A stretch of 64,000 bases of DNA from Polyporus tsugae (GCA_024305745.1 JAHRBS010000002.1:2294001-2358000); one strand, 5' to 3'. Shown: positions 13,701 to 25,524, counted from the first letter of the stretch. Notes: generated by a model not told the origin, from the sequence alone. Made by a program: numbers and translations.

Positions 13701-13982
13701 CGGTTTCTTCAATTGTCACTTGATGATCGAGGAAGCACGATTACCGAATTTGTCTGGCTCCTGTGCCACTTTCCCGGACCAGGTCAACTTCGAGCGCGCT
13801 GCGGCCACGAGAGCTAAACGGTGGATGCTATCAGCTTCGCGACACCCTGAGGCGTCCACGAGGAAGCCCGCCCCCGTACTGTCCGGACGTCAAGGCGAGG
13901 TAGAATCCATATACCTCTACCACCCACTACCTTACCTGCATTCCGTCCACATTTGCAAGTGACCAGAGACATCCTCTTCGTC
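10765..13982. other. 3.2 kb region without a recognisable gene
   Basis: Open frames exist on both strands, the longest being - 11870-12394 (174 codons) and + 13354-13962 (202 codons). None gives family motifs, a hydrophobic pattern or consistent splice partners, and opposite-strand frames overlap. I could not find terminal inverted repeats. It may contain an eroded gene or retroelement remnant. Confidence 0.4.
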
Positions 13983-16208
13983 ATGGAAAGGTGCGTGGTC
14001 CTCTAAACACGTTCGTTCGCTGGGTCATGTTACTCACCAAACATGCATAGCGACTCCTCACCCGCGGAATTCAAGCGCGGCTTCGACTTCTGGATGGTCT
14101 ATGTCTCCAATCTGGTCGTAGACATGCTCTCCGCACTCGACCTTGTGAGTAACGTTCGCCACTTGTGCTGCGAGACCTTGTGTCTTATCCTGGACGGGCC
14201 TCGTAGACTGCCATCGCAATCGCGTTACCGACGATAGTGGACGACCTGCATGGAACCGACTTCGTGTGGGCGGGGAGCGCGTACGCCATCGCGTCCACCG
14301 CCGTCCTCCCTTTCATCGGCAACCTCGCGTCCGCATTCGGAAGAAAGCCGGTCCTCCTCGCGTTCATCGTCACCTTCGCCATTGGCTCCGCCATCTCGGG
14401 TGCCGCGCAGAACATGAATATGCTCATAGCTGGACGAAGTCAGTGATCTCTGTACGTTTTGCTATTGTGGCAGACGCTGACGCCACATTCAGCGGTACAG
14501 GGTTTTGGTGGCGGAGGGTGCATTGCAATCACAGAGATCATCTACGCCGACTTGGTTCCTCTTCCGGAGCGAGGAAAATACCAAGGGATACAGGCATCGT
14601 GAGTTCTGTGAACTGAAAGACGCTTCTTCGGCTGACGAAAGCCCATATAGGGTGTGGGCGCTTGCTTGGTACGTCTTATATTTGCGAACTCGACCGACTG
14701 CTGTCTCATTCGTTGTTCGTCAGTGCAATCGGGCCGCCTATTGGCGGGGCTCTCGCTGACAAGGGAGCCTGGCGATGGTTGTTCTTCCTCAACATTCCCC
14801 TGTGCGCCATCGCGGTCGTCCTCTCTGCTATATTCCTGCGCGTTCGTACGCCGAAATCAAGCTTGCGCGAGAAGATCGTCCAAATTGACTGGATGTACGT
14901 CTTGTGTCCGAGGTTATCTTGCGGTTGCACACTCATACTATGGCGTCTCATAGCGGTATTGGCATCATGGCCGGGAGTACGGTATCGATACTTCTTGCCA
15001 TAACTTGGGGAGGGGTCCAGTTTCCATGGTCGTCGGCCCATGTTCTCGTGCCACTCATCATTGGGGCGGTCGGTTTGCTGGTGTTCTTCGCCATAGAATT
15101 CTTCTGGTTGAAAGGCCCGACGGTATGGCAGTGCAACGTGATTTTCAACCTCAAACTCACGACATCCTGCAGGTACCACGCTTTTTCTTCACGAATCGCA
15201 CTACGTTCAGTGGGTAAGTGCAATAGCGTCCCAGAAATGTCGCGTACTGGCTGACTGCTTTCACAGGTACATCGGAACCTTCTTCCACGGTATTGTCGCG
15301 CTCGCAGCCATATGTACGCCTTTTGTCCTCAGCCTCGTACAATTGGGCTCACGAGCCATTCCCAGACTACCTCCCCGTGTACTTCCAAGCGTCGCTGGGC
15401 GCGTCGGCCATCCGGTCGAGCGTCTACGGGTTCGCGCTGTCTCTGACGATCTCGCCCTTCGGCATCCTCACCGGGCTCTCAGTGCAGATCGTCAACCGCT
15501 ACCGGCCGCAGAACTACATCGGGTGGATTTTCATTGTTGTGGGCTTTGGGGTGTTGTCTATCCTCGACGAGCATAGCTCCCGCGCGGCGTACATCGGGAG
15601 CCAGATACCCCTCGCGGTCGGCCTCGGCATGGTTTGGATCAGCACCCAGTTCCCCATCCTCGCACCGCTGCCGTTCTCCAACAGCGCGCACGCGCTCTCG
15701 TTCTTCACCTTCATACGGTGTTTCGCGCAGGTACGTCGTCAATTCGAGTCCGCCGGCTGTTTTCTGCAGATGTTGACGCCACGCAGAGCTGGGGCATCGT
15801 CCTGGGCGGGACGATCCTGCAAAACTCGCTCCTGAACAAGCTCCCCGCTGAGTTCACGTCGCAGTTCCCGCAGGGCGTGCAGATCGCGTACGCGATCATC
15901 CCCACCATCTCGGGGCTCCCCGAGCCGCTCAAGAGCCAGGTGCGCGCGGCGTTCGCGCAATCGACGCAGCTGATCTGGCGGGTGATGATTGGCATCTCGG
16001 GCGCGGGCTTGCTGTCTGTGTTTCTCATGCGCGAGCTCAAGCTCCGCCAGGACAGGGATGCGCAGTGGGGTCTGCAGGACGAGAGCGAGAACCAGAGCGA
16101 GAAGAAGTCGGTGCGTGTGACCGTCGTTTTTTTCGAGATGCACCGGAGCTGGAGCTGATTGTGCCGCAGGGTGATGGGATGGAAGTCTCTGTACCGTCGG
16201 TAGTGTGA
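13983..16208 (+). CDS. MFS exporter, DHA2 type (14 helices), MFS-1
   Basis: Proton-coupled drug or toxin exporter of the plasma membrane. An 8-base first exon (13983-13990, ATGGAAAG) is spliced to 14049, giving MESDSSPAEFKRGFDFW. Later blocks follow in frame. Motif A is in ASAFGRKPVLLAF. Motif C is GPPIGGALADKGAWRW followed by LFFLNIPL. The helix-7 region is GIMAGSTVSILLAITWGG, then FTNRTTF/YIGTFFHGIVALAAI, YYLPVYFQASLGASAI, TQFPILAPLPFSN, WGIVLGGTILQNSLLNKLP and a C-terminal helix VMIGISGAGLLSVFLMREL. The stop is TGA 16206-16208 after a last intron. No lesion seen. It is related to the MFS pair at 39-40 and 51.6-53.8 kb but clearly diverged. The ICMT-like gene follows on the opposite strand. 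Confidence 0.92.
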
Positions 16209-17359
16209 GAGCGCACTCCGCCCTTTCGGGACTCGGGTGTCGCTCCATGATAGGCCGAGGCAGGTTCCACGGGAGGGTCTTTGTGTTGCTTCATTCCTCC
16301 GATACCGTTCGTCCAGGTTTGGTAAGAGGTAGGATCTTGTTGCATACGGGACCACGCCCTGAATAGCCGAGTTTGTCTTTGCGGTCCGTCCTTGTCGTAT
16401 CTCTGACATTCTTGAATATTGTTCCCTAAATTATACACTTCGGGTGACGCAGCGCTAGAAGGACCACGATAGCAATGAGCGTTGGACAATGTGCATAATA
16501 CATCTGTGTTCGAAAGGAACACATGATTAGGTTCACCAGGTTGCGAAGTGAAGTTGGAGTAGAAAACCATATCTGACTGTTAGGCGCAAACCAAGTCGGA
16601 TATCCATGAGCCGGGATCTCAGAAGAGCGGGAGTGCGTAATGCGGCTGCGCATGCGCACGGTGCACGGAAAAGGATGAGCCGTGCAAGAACCGCGTTCAG
16701 GGCATTGTGACTAGCTGATTCCGCGCTGCCAGCTCAGTCCGTACGGAGCCTATAGACCCGTCATCGCATAGCCGTGAGTGCTGCATATCCTGAGGGATTG
16801 AAAACACAACAACTTCGCCGCTTGAGGCGCGCAGCCAGGCTCTCTTCTAAGTTCTCGAAGCGCGGATGAGCGTTTGGCATCGCGCTTTGGTGGCACTTCT
16901 GACGAACTCCGTCATGAAAATATCAATCGCCCAGACAGCCGCAGCGTCTTGAAGTGCCGGCATCCCGGGAGGAGACAAGAGACATGTTGGCCAGTTGGGA
17001 AGCTTGCCAGTGGCAGCTGCAAGCTTCGCTCACGGCAACTCGCGAAAGGCGCTGTCCGGGGTCCCAGCTGCCAGGAACATCGACTTGAGCTACCTCCGCG
17101 GCGGAAGAAGTTCGTTCTCGTTTGCCTCCGTTTCTTCGCCGCGACTTGGTCCTGAGCTGCATGATCTCTCTGCCCCTGCTTCTCTGTTGATGATATGCGC
17201 GATGGCTCTACTTCGTGGTGCACCTGTATTTTCGGAAGCTCCCGATGGTCGTCGGATGGAATAGCTCTAGGACATGTTCCTCTAAACGATTGCCAATTTT
17301 TGACAAAAAACGCTCTAAGGCTCGTCAATTCCCAAGCTCGAATCACATACATGGCAGAA
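16209..17359. other. intergenic between convergent genes
   Basis: About 1.15 kb between the 3' ends of MFS-1 (+) and the ICMT-like gene (-). Only short overlapping frames without motifs are present. No repeat ends were recognised. Confidence 0.4.
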
Positions 17360-18129
17360 TTAGTAGATGTACGGCAACAAACGATACGGTACGTCAACTC
17401 TATACTCCTCCCAGATCTTTCCGAATCGCTCCCGAAGCAGCGCATCTTCCACGCTGCACCGGCGGGCTAGCGAGAACACCGCGAATACGGTCCCCGCCCG
17501 CCACATGTATTCGAGTGCGAGGACGGGCGGGTTGCCGTTCTTGCACTGGGTCATGTATCCCGCAGCGCCGAAGTGGATGAGGTGGGTCCCGAGCAGGATA
17601 AGCACCGCCCCGGTGTACGACGGGTGCCGGACGTATCTGTACGGCCCCGTCGTGACGAGCGAGTGATCGTCGTTGATCACGATCTCGAACGTGAACAGGG
17701 AGCCCAGAGCCCAGTACGCCGCCGCGCGTAGAAGGGTTCCGAGGGCGAGCAGGGCTGTACCTGCCAAGAACCGGGCAGGAAACGCGGCGAGCGCATCGAG
17801 AGGGCCCGTCGGATGGGGGCACAGCCATGGGACGAGTGGTTTCATCCCGATGCTTGGGCTGCGTGAGAGGAGCAGCATAGTTTGGGCGAACACTACGACT
17901 GCGACCCCGAGCTGATGGTCGGTGGTCATCAGTCATATACTTCGCATGAAAGGCCGAGGAAACTCACGCATGCGAAGCGTGCCAAGTGGCGGACGACCCG
18001 TTCGAAGAGCTGTCCTTTGTACACAGGTCGTTTTCCCTCGGCGGCTGCCCGTGGTGGGGAAATGACCGTGACGAAGGCCAGCCCTGAAAACAGGAGGAGG
18101 ACGGCTTTGACGAGATGGAGTGCGCTCAT
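17360..18129 (-). CDS. ICMT-like isoprenylcysteine carboxyl methyltransferase family protein
   Basis: Membrane SAM-dependent methyltransferase of the ICMT/phospholipid-methyltransferase fold. ICMT members methylate the carboxyl group of prenylated C-terminal cysteines. Two exons, 18129..17968 and 17911..17360 (intron GTGAGT..CATCAG, 56 bp), give 237 residues. Seen: four to five hydrophobic segments, the SAM-binding signature GPYRYVRHPSYTG near residue 145, and a C-terminal acidic pair in LRERFGKIWEEYR, all typical of the family. Length is normal and no lesion is visible. Basidiomycetes often carry several ICMT-like paralogues, so a role outside Ras/mating-factor processing is possible. Nothing in the sequence fixes the substrate. 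Confidence 0.87.
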
Positions 18130-18838
18130 TTTCTGTCAGGGGAGTATGGTGCGAGGAGTGGAGGACGGCTGCTTGCGTGATAAGTAACCAAGAACTTCCC
18201 TACTATCGGGATGGGTTGTCTTACCTATGTTGGCCTGGGTGGACGTGTAACGCTGGCTCCTCGGAAGGTGGATGCTTGTCGCGTTGCGCTATCGGCTTAT
18301 TTAAAGCTTCTTGGATGATGCAGCGCGCATGGTACCCCTGCGGCAATTAGTACACGGAGATTCAAACTTCGGGGAGTTGTGTATGATCACGTATCGATAT
18401 GACAGGCTTCTCTATTGTGTGACACATGCCCTGGTTTCGGAGGCTCTCGTAAGCCCCGCGAGCTGTGCGAGACCGACTACGCTGCGCAAGAACCTTCCTA
18501 GGGTGGCTAAACTGAGGTCCTTTTCCCTGATGGCATCCGCCTTTTGGGTTCACAAGGAGGGCATCATATGTCCAGCTATCACACGAAGTGATCGGAACTC
18601 CTTCGCGCTCATCTTTGAATGTCCGCAAGGACATTGAGAAGCTGACAACGCGCACCTCCAGTGATGATCTTCTCTCAAGGGCCCATCGTGTCTGACTCGC
18701 GCACCGCATGGGCATCTGCGAGACGGTGGGTTGGGACAGACTTCATCATGTTCTTTTGGGGGTGAAACGGAAGAGCTGTTTCTAGCGCCCTCCTTGAACG
18801 CACTTTAAAACTGGTGGAACCCCGGGTGGTTCTTCAGC
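18130..18838. other. intergenic, divergent promoter region
   Basis: About 700 bp between the divergent ICMT-like (-) and P450-2 (+) start codons. No gene or repeat is seen. Promoters for both genes are expected here. Confidence 0.4.
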
Positions 18839-21114
18839 ATGGAATCCATCCCCTCCGCTTACGCTATGCCTTCCGCCCCAGCTCCCATGAGTCCGGACAC
18901 TATCACCGAATACCAAAGGTGCCTGTATGCGGCACCCTGTTTTGCCCTCGTGCGTTCCTTGGTCAAAGCTACCTGATCAATGTCTGACCATTCACTCATT
19001 AACAGGCGACTTGGGTCGTACTCCTTCATAGATACACCCTTCGTGGCGATTTCATAGTTCTCGGCCATGCAATTGGCTTCACCGCTCTCTACTTCGCTCT
19101 CGGTGCTTCTGCGCTATCGCATATCGCTCTCAAGACTGTGATGGAAATGGGCGCAGTCTATGCGCTTACCCTGTTCCTGATTACCCTCGCGCACCGACTG
19201 TCTCCGTGGCATCCTTTGGCATCGTACCCCGGGCCGCTCTTGGCCAGGACCACGAGCCTGTGGCTGACGTACATATCGTCCACGGGGAAGCGATACCTCA
19301 TCCTGGACGCGCTCCACGCCCGCTATGGGCCATTTCTTCGTGTCGGTATGCGTTTTGAGCTTCCGTGCGGACCAGCCTCGCTCATCGTCATTGTGCACAG
19401 GGCCGAACACTCTCTCCATCAACTCTTCCAGCGCAGTGCCCATCTACGTCTGCGCAGAGAAGAGCGAGATGTACCGACTACCAGGTCACTTCGATGCAGC
19501 AGGGCTCTTCTTCAAACAAGATAAACCTGACGTGCATCGCGCTCGGAGGCGTATCTGGTCTCCGATGTTTGCGCCCGGCGGGTTTGTGCTTTTCCCTCCC
19601 TTTCAACACGATGCTCTCTTACTGATGAGCGTTGTCTAGGATCGCGCCGCTTGTCCCTCAGCTCGAGCGGAGGACGGTGCAGCTGTTGAAGACCCTTGAG
19701 CAGCGGCAATCGGAGACTAAGGAGGGCTTTGTGGAAATGTCCGAACCGATGTACCACTGGGCCCATGATTTCACGGTACGTGTTGCGTACATTCACCATT
19801 TGACTCGGATCCTTAGTCGCTGACCCCCAATTCCACAGGGAGACATGGTGTTCGGAGGGTGTAATAAATTCGTACGCCGTTATAGTACGCTCGACCACCT
19901 TCTCCCTTACTCACATCACTCATAGGAGTTCATGACGAACGGGGACAAACGCAACATCGTCGGAACAGGCAAGCGAGCCATGTCCATGATGGATATGTAA
20001 GCCTGACTAAGGTCCCGTAACCCCACGAAACTCATCGTTGCCTTGTCAGCCTTGGACAGTCTCCCTGGCTCCTGGAAATCCTTTGGCACCTCCCGTTCAC
20101 AGCGAGGATGCGCCGCCATGGGGACCACGCCATAGAGATGATGCACAAGCGCGTAACAGCAGTAGACTTACCCGGATATCGAGACCTCGCTTCGTACCTT
20201 GTCAGTTTTGTTTCCCCAGTGCCGATCGAGCCTCATAATCTCCAAACAGATCGATGGTGGAGTCTCAGGGCTGGATCTCGACGCCGACGCAGTTGTCGCA
20301 ATCATTGGAGGTGAGTAGACACTTCCAACGCGTCCGCCTGCCGCCTCACCAGAACGATAGGCTCCGACAACACTTCGATCACGGTCACCTTCGCCATTTA
20401 CTTCCTTCTATCCACCCCTGAGTACTACCGTCGCCTCAAGAAGGAGCTAGACGAGGCGATCCCGGACCCGACCTCCCCTCTGTCGCTGAACACGCTGGCA
20501 GATCTCATGTTCCTAGACGGCGTGATCAACGAAACGTTGCGACTGGCGTCTCCGTACTTCAACCCTCGTATCATTCCGCGCGGCGGGTCGGTGGTCGATG
20601 GCAAGTACATACCGGAGGGCACGATCGTCGCACTGGCCGCCCACTCTCAACAAGTTAGCCCTGAGAACTTCTACCCATCTCCACAGGTCAGTAACGCTTT
20701 GGAAAACGACGTCGGAGGTGCACTGAGGCGCGCGTGTAATCTGTAGGAATTCCTTCCGGATAGATGGCTGCCTGATGGACTCGGCCCCGAAACGAGGACC
20801 AACAAGGCGATGCTCGCGTCGTTTTCATATGGTATGCGAGAGGGTGCGACTCTGCAGTAGTTGTGATATCTGACGTACTCTCCAAAGGTGCACATGCGTG
20901 CATCGGGAAGGTATTAGCGTACCACCAGATGCGACTGGCTCTGGCCCGCCTGCTCCTCGCATTCGACTTCGAGCTCCAGGAGGGCTTTGACGTCGCTGGG
21001 TTCCGTTCTGGTATTCTCAACATGCGCACGATGTTCCTGGAGAAGGAACTATATGTCAAAATTACTCGCCGTCCTGGGGTTGACTTGGATGCGTTGGTGG
21101 AGGCAGTGGCGTAG
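18839..21114 (+). CDS. cytochrome P450 monooxygenase (P450-2)
   Basis: Haem-thiolate monooxygenase with a long N-terminal membrane anchor. The first exon 18839-18949 joins at 19006 (56-bp intron) and exon 2 ends at 19345 (resuming 19401). Seen in order: hydrophobic helices, hinge LSPWHPLASYPGP, helix C HRARRRIWSPMF, GDMVFGG, I-helix GGSDNTSIT (Asn-Thr-Ser in place of the usual Glu/Asp-Thr-Thr), K-helix ETLR at about 20530, the PERF-like FLPDRWLPDG, and haem loop FSYGAHACIG at 20823-20911, split by an intron. The stop is TAG 21112-21114. No frameshift was found. The atypical I-helix proton-relay residues could alter oxygen activation. The substrate is unknown. Its 3' end faces the reductase stump at 21265, on the opposite strand. 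Confidence 0.9.
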
Positions 21115-21264
21115 CTGGAGCAGGGGAGCTTCCATGTTATTGGGTCGAATTCTTTGTTCAATGCGCGAATCCCGATACTGTAAGTCTGCGCGATAGAATA
21201 TGCGATGGGCTTTCCCTTGCGGTAGCACCCATCTCTGTGTAGGATCTGTATAATACATCACAAG

Positions 21265-22075
21265 TCACCCAACAGGCAATGCATCAATCGATCGCCAGTA
21301 TCCAAACCACCTCTGGACATCATCTCCATTCAATTGCCGCAGGGACGGATTGCTCAAGGTCGCACTGTGCGGCAAGCTAGCCTCGACGTCCATGAGGACC
21401 GACAGCCCGTTGTTCTCCATCACATGGACGCGCAACGCCTCATTGTCGGGGTAGCGGGGGCGAAGTTGGTCGACGAGTGTCAGCGCGGGACCGATGAACT
21501 TGGCCGTCCCGGCGTCGGGCTGCGTGGTAGTGAGCTTGGATATCCAGTCCACGTATGGGACCATCGTTGCGTCGAGGATCTTGGAGAGCTCTTCCATCAC
21601 CTCTGACCACGTAATCGGGCGTGGATGCCGGAGATGGAGGATGGTGTACGGTGACGTTGTGTCGACCATTTCGACAAGAGCTTGAGCGGCCACTTCTACC
21701 GGAAGCTAACTAACAACCTGAAAGGTCTCTGTCAGGATAGCTGCCATCCATGCCAGAGAGAAAGATCCACTTCGACTCGCTGTACCCCTCTCCAACGTCG
21801 CGAAAATGGCGTCCAGCGGTCGCTCGCGCGGAGGCTCCGTGCCAGTGATGTTTCGTGTGAGAAGGGTCAGAGTCATCCGAGTCGCTCGCATGCTACAATC
21901 AAGGACGTATTCTTGAAGATGCCGGAGCTACTTCCGTCACCAGTAATATTTATGACAGCGGCAGGACCAAACTCCTGAGCTGCGCCGGCATCAGCGAGGT
22001 CGATTAGTCTCCGTAACCCCACAAGCGCGTTCTTAAACAACGAGAGAGGCGACTCCCAATAGAAGTTAACAGGCT
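21265..22075 (-). pseudogene. 3' stump of an adenylate-forming (NRPS-like) reductase
   Basis: Only the distal part of the C-terminal NAD(P)-binding reductase domain survives. An open frame 21693..21265 reads like the tail of basidiomycete aminoadipate-reductase-like enzymes (VAAQALVEM, LHLRHPRPITWSEVM, a closing RWFGYWRSIDAL). Further 5', in other frames, are GEGYSESKWI (about 21800, the Tyr-x-x-x-Lys region) and NFYWESPLSLFKN with ALVGLRRLIDLA (about 22070-22000). Between the GYSESKW block and VAAQAL, about 35 expected residues (the GQL..G..W segment) are missing. The adenylation and carrier domains that should lie upstream (22.1-25 kb) are absent. I infer a large 5' deletion plus internal decay. 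Such enzymes activate and reduce aryl or alkyl acids, so the locus may once have had one. Confidence 0.82.
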
Positions 22076-24505
22076 ACCCAACATGATGGACGATGTGGGA
22101 CACAGACGAGCGAGGCTACAGACTGCAGGGCATTACCGTAATGGCAGTACAGTGTTTGAGCGCCAGATTAAATTTTACGGTCAGATGAAACGGCCGCGTT
22201 CTCCAGAGCGTGCTGCCCCGCACCTTTTGCACGATATATGCAAACAACGTAGCTGGATCCAAGTACATGGTAACAGGTAGTGCAATATTTGTCTGCTTCT
22301 ATATTCTTCCACAAAGCTGAATATATTGCATTTGGGTGGGTTGAAAGCTGCAAAGATTTTCGGCGGCCCTTCCATTCCACTAAATCATATTACCAGTAGT
22401 AATTCTCCTCCATGGCGTATACTCGATAGTATTTTCAAGAGACACGGAGTTCGCCTTCGCGATGCGCGACCCAAATCGTGGTTTACGCGCATCAAAATCG
22501 ATCACGGTTGGACAGGTCTGGCCCCCACCTCATCTCATGAGCCGCGATGTGCTTTCTCTCAACCAATGAGAGTGCAATTATTCTCAAGCTAAAGAAACAC
22601 TTATCCATCACTCACTCAATGTTTTCCGAGGTGGTCAGTATTTTTCCGTCCGGCCCAAGACTTCCTGTGACCATTAAGTGACACGTTTCATCTGGCCGTA
22701 AACGTGACAAACCCTGCACTCGAAAAACATCCTTCTCCAGCCCCACACGCGTGACAGACGACCTGGCTCTCAGTATCATATACCAGTTCATACACTATCC
22801 CATCCAACCGCTACACTTTTGTGTCACCGCCCCTCCCATCGAAGGCAGCACACCTCGCGCGAAATCACCGTTTCATCTGGCCGTTAAATACTGTACTCAA
22901 AGCGCTGGGCTGGCCTTGCTATTTTGGGACGTACGCCACAGGGCCTGCACGTGGATGCCACGACGGCCTGGGAAAATTAGTCATTCCAAGGGTGGGGCCT
23001 GGCCGCGAAGCGGCCCGAAAGGTGCCCAGGGTGCGAGCGCGAGGTCGCGCGCCGAAGGCGCGCTCTCCTCCTCCCCGCCACCAATGTGTCTCCCTCCCTT
23101 CCGACTCTTTCGCTTCCACCTGCATAATCCGCTATCTCGGTTCACCAAACCATCTGTATCTGGTCGCTTCTCGCGGCGGCGCGCGCGCCGCTGCATCTTG
23201 ATCTTTCACTGCACTTGCAAGCTGCAACTTGCTTGCTCTCCTCCCGGCTTTCCCCTCCTCCGCATCTAAGGTTTCCGCTGGTTCATCCATCGCATTCTGT
23301 CCATATCAATAGGGATTGACGTATGGAATACTTCCTGCTGGAATTAGGTAAGCCTCTGTCCTGCTCTGAGCTGGGAAACTGGTCTGCGAGCACCTCTCCT
23401 GGTGCACCACACATCTCCTTCAATTCCTACCGGTTTTTGGCACTTTCTTTTGCGCAATTGAGCGCGGGTTCTCCTCTTTCCATCAACATATTTTTCCCAA
23501 TTTTCTTTCCATCCTATGATAGGCTATTGCATTTGCAATCACAGTCCTATGGTGGGCGCTTATGGTGATTTTGTGACGTCGATCCCTCCCCCAATCCTGC
23601 GCCGTTTGTTTCGATTTTGGCCGCATTTGAAATAGGAGAACTGCGCCTTTCAGGCGTGACCAGTAGTACCCTCTGATGTGAGCAAGATGCAGGATAGTTT
23701 GGCCTCTCTTTTCCTCGGCTCTTGGGCTGCTCTGGCCCTGCATTTTTGGCCTCCTTCCCTCAAGTCCTGTACTGCTTGCTTAGAAATAGCTTAAATATAT
23801 TTTTTGCCTTCAAACGGGATCCTCCTGTGCTCTCAAACCAGCTGCATCGAGTGTTGAGCGCTTGAGCAGCCTCGCGAGCCATTTCGCGGAGCATGTGCAC
23901 CTAAATTCAAATTGGTCGATCCAAATGGGCGCTTAAAGTGGTCGCGCGGACCAATCAGGACTAAACTCGACCAATCTGGTCCCCACCCTTGGAATGGCGG
24001 GGCTGCCACGGCCTGGTTCTTTGGCTCTTGTCACTTGGCTCCGTCTTCGAGACAGGACGCGGTTTGGCATACCTGAAAGCTTTCTTCGCCCCCCGCGCAG
24101 TGAACTCAGTTCTGATCCGGCCTGACACTGCTGCCCGTGACAGTGAGGCTCAGGACAACTTGTGGGGTTCCCGACTCCATGTCTGAGCCGGGTAAGAGCT
24201 TTATGCCTACTAATTCATGCGAGTAGTAGGTCATGTGTACTGATCCCTTTCTACAGTGTACTGATTCCACAAGGAATCGGAACTTCACCGAGCGGCAGTT
24301 CAACATATTCAACATCAGCTTTGTCACAGAACCCCGTCTCGGGGCTGTCGAAGTTCAGGGAAAAGGCGACATCAAGGATTTCTGGTGCTCGTCCCGCCGG
24401 GCCTTCCTCGTCTCCCACTGAGCAACTTCCGCGCCAAGCCTGATGATCGTATCGTACGCAGTAGCAGGCCCGGGGATGTATGCGGTTGTGTCAGCTCCCG
24501 CTCGC
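22076..24505. other. intergenic, GC-rich and repeat-bearing, no gene
   Basis: About 2.4 kb where the rest of the reductase gene would be expected. It holds three copies of a 19-20 bp motif (see the repeat entry), a GC-rich patch at 22980-23200 with a perfect 7-bp hairpin (GCGCGCC-GAA-GGCGCGC, about 23045), and pyrimidine-rich sequence. Open frames here lack motifs. It ends at the MITE. Confidence 0.45.
22173..22888. repeat. dispersed inverted repeat with CAGATGAAACG core
   Basis: A motif close to TTTACGGCCAGATGAAACG occurs at 22174-22192 (forward) and inverted at 22684-22702 and 22868-22888, each differing by one or two bases. Inverted copies 510-700 bp apart resemble terminal repeats of a small DNA transposon. 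I could not define clean target duplications, so the element boundaries are uncertain. The CAGATGAAAC core also occurs in the terminal repeat of the element at 50853-51309. Confidence 0.45.
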
Positions 24506-24996
24506 TATGGTGCAAGGCGACTAGTCACCGCTACTTTTGTACAAGGGTAACTGGTCCCCCAGATTTGCCCAAATTTCACATATTTTTTGACCAATCGACT
24601 CCTTTTGAGGAGAGGAACAAATCTGTCAAGGCGTTTTTCGAAATTCGAAAAACTGACGGAGTTACAAATTTGGCAGGTCGCCAAATTGGCCAGTGATGGG
24701 AATTAACTTCCATATATAGTAACTCCTACCATATACAGCAGTGTAGACGCCGGTGTATATTGCTCGAGCACTCCTAATCTTGTCTAAAGTGACGGGAAAA
24801 GGGTTACAAGCGCATCCTCTTGAAGTATATCAAGGTATTAGTACAGTAGTATATGTATATCCTCCCTCAAAAGTTACCAGTTCTCGGCGAGATGACCGGT
24901 CGGCTGGGCGCTTTTGAAGGCGCTTAAGTTAGGTTGACCTCGAGGTCAAATTGGCCGCTGTACAAAAGTAGCGGTGACTAAGCGCCTTGCACCATA
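24506..24996. mobile_element. MITE family A, copy 1 (491 bp)
   Basis: Non-autonomous DNA transposon. Terminal inverted repeats run inward from TATGGTGCAAGGCGACTAG to TAGTCACCGCTACTTTTGTAC; the right end reads the complement, ending GCACCATA. TA at both ends would fit a TA target duplication, as for Tc1/mariner-like elements. It encodes no protein. A second copy of exactly the same length lies at 50132-50622, with long near-identical blocks such as GAGGAGAGGAACAAATCTGT. Confidence 0.87.
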
Positions 24997-25524
24997 GTAC
25001 TGCAGCGCCCTCTCATGTTTCTGTAGAATGGAAGGCCTCTCCCGAACGAAGCACCGAAGTCATCACTGCGCCGGTCTTGCACTAACACAATTGAAGTAAG
25101 TACAGACACGCCTTGAAAGTTCGACTACCACTGATCGATGGATGATGACTCCAGGCTCATGGGCTCCGGCATTGGGACGGTCAACATCAGATCACATCCC
25201 CGCTTCTAGATAGCTGCCCTCGTTTCCGGGAACTAATTTATCGCTGCTCGCCTCCTGGTTCCATCCCCCGAAGTGCGAGCTTCTGCATCATGTTTGTGGT
25301 GTGGTCTTCTCGCGCGGCGTGTTAGCGGAATTATTGAATATGGCAAAAGGCCACGCGTTGGAGCGCTGGAGTATGTGGGACTTGTACGTGGGAAGCGTTG
25401 ACACTACAGATCCTCCGGGGTCCATTTCGCCATGTGTACTAGATGACGAAAAGCATCCCAGGGTATAACCCCCCCTCACTTCAGGCCCCCCCGGGACCCA
25501 TCGCACACAGACCTCTCCCACAGC
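24997..25524. other. intergenic, promoter side of the GMC gene
   Basis: About 530 bp between the MITE and the GMC start codon. No gene seen. The MITE therefore lies in the upstream region of the GMC pseudogene. Confidence 0.4.

Noticed and set aside
24506..24996. MITE frames as short genes
   Set aside because: Small frames inside both 491-bp elements are not conserved as proteins; the structure is that of a non-coding transposon.
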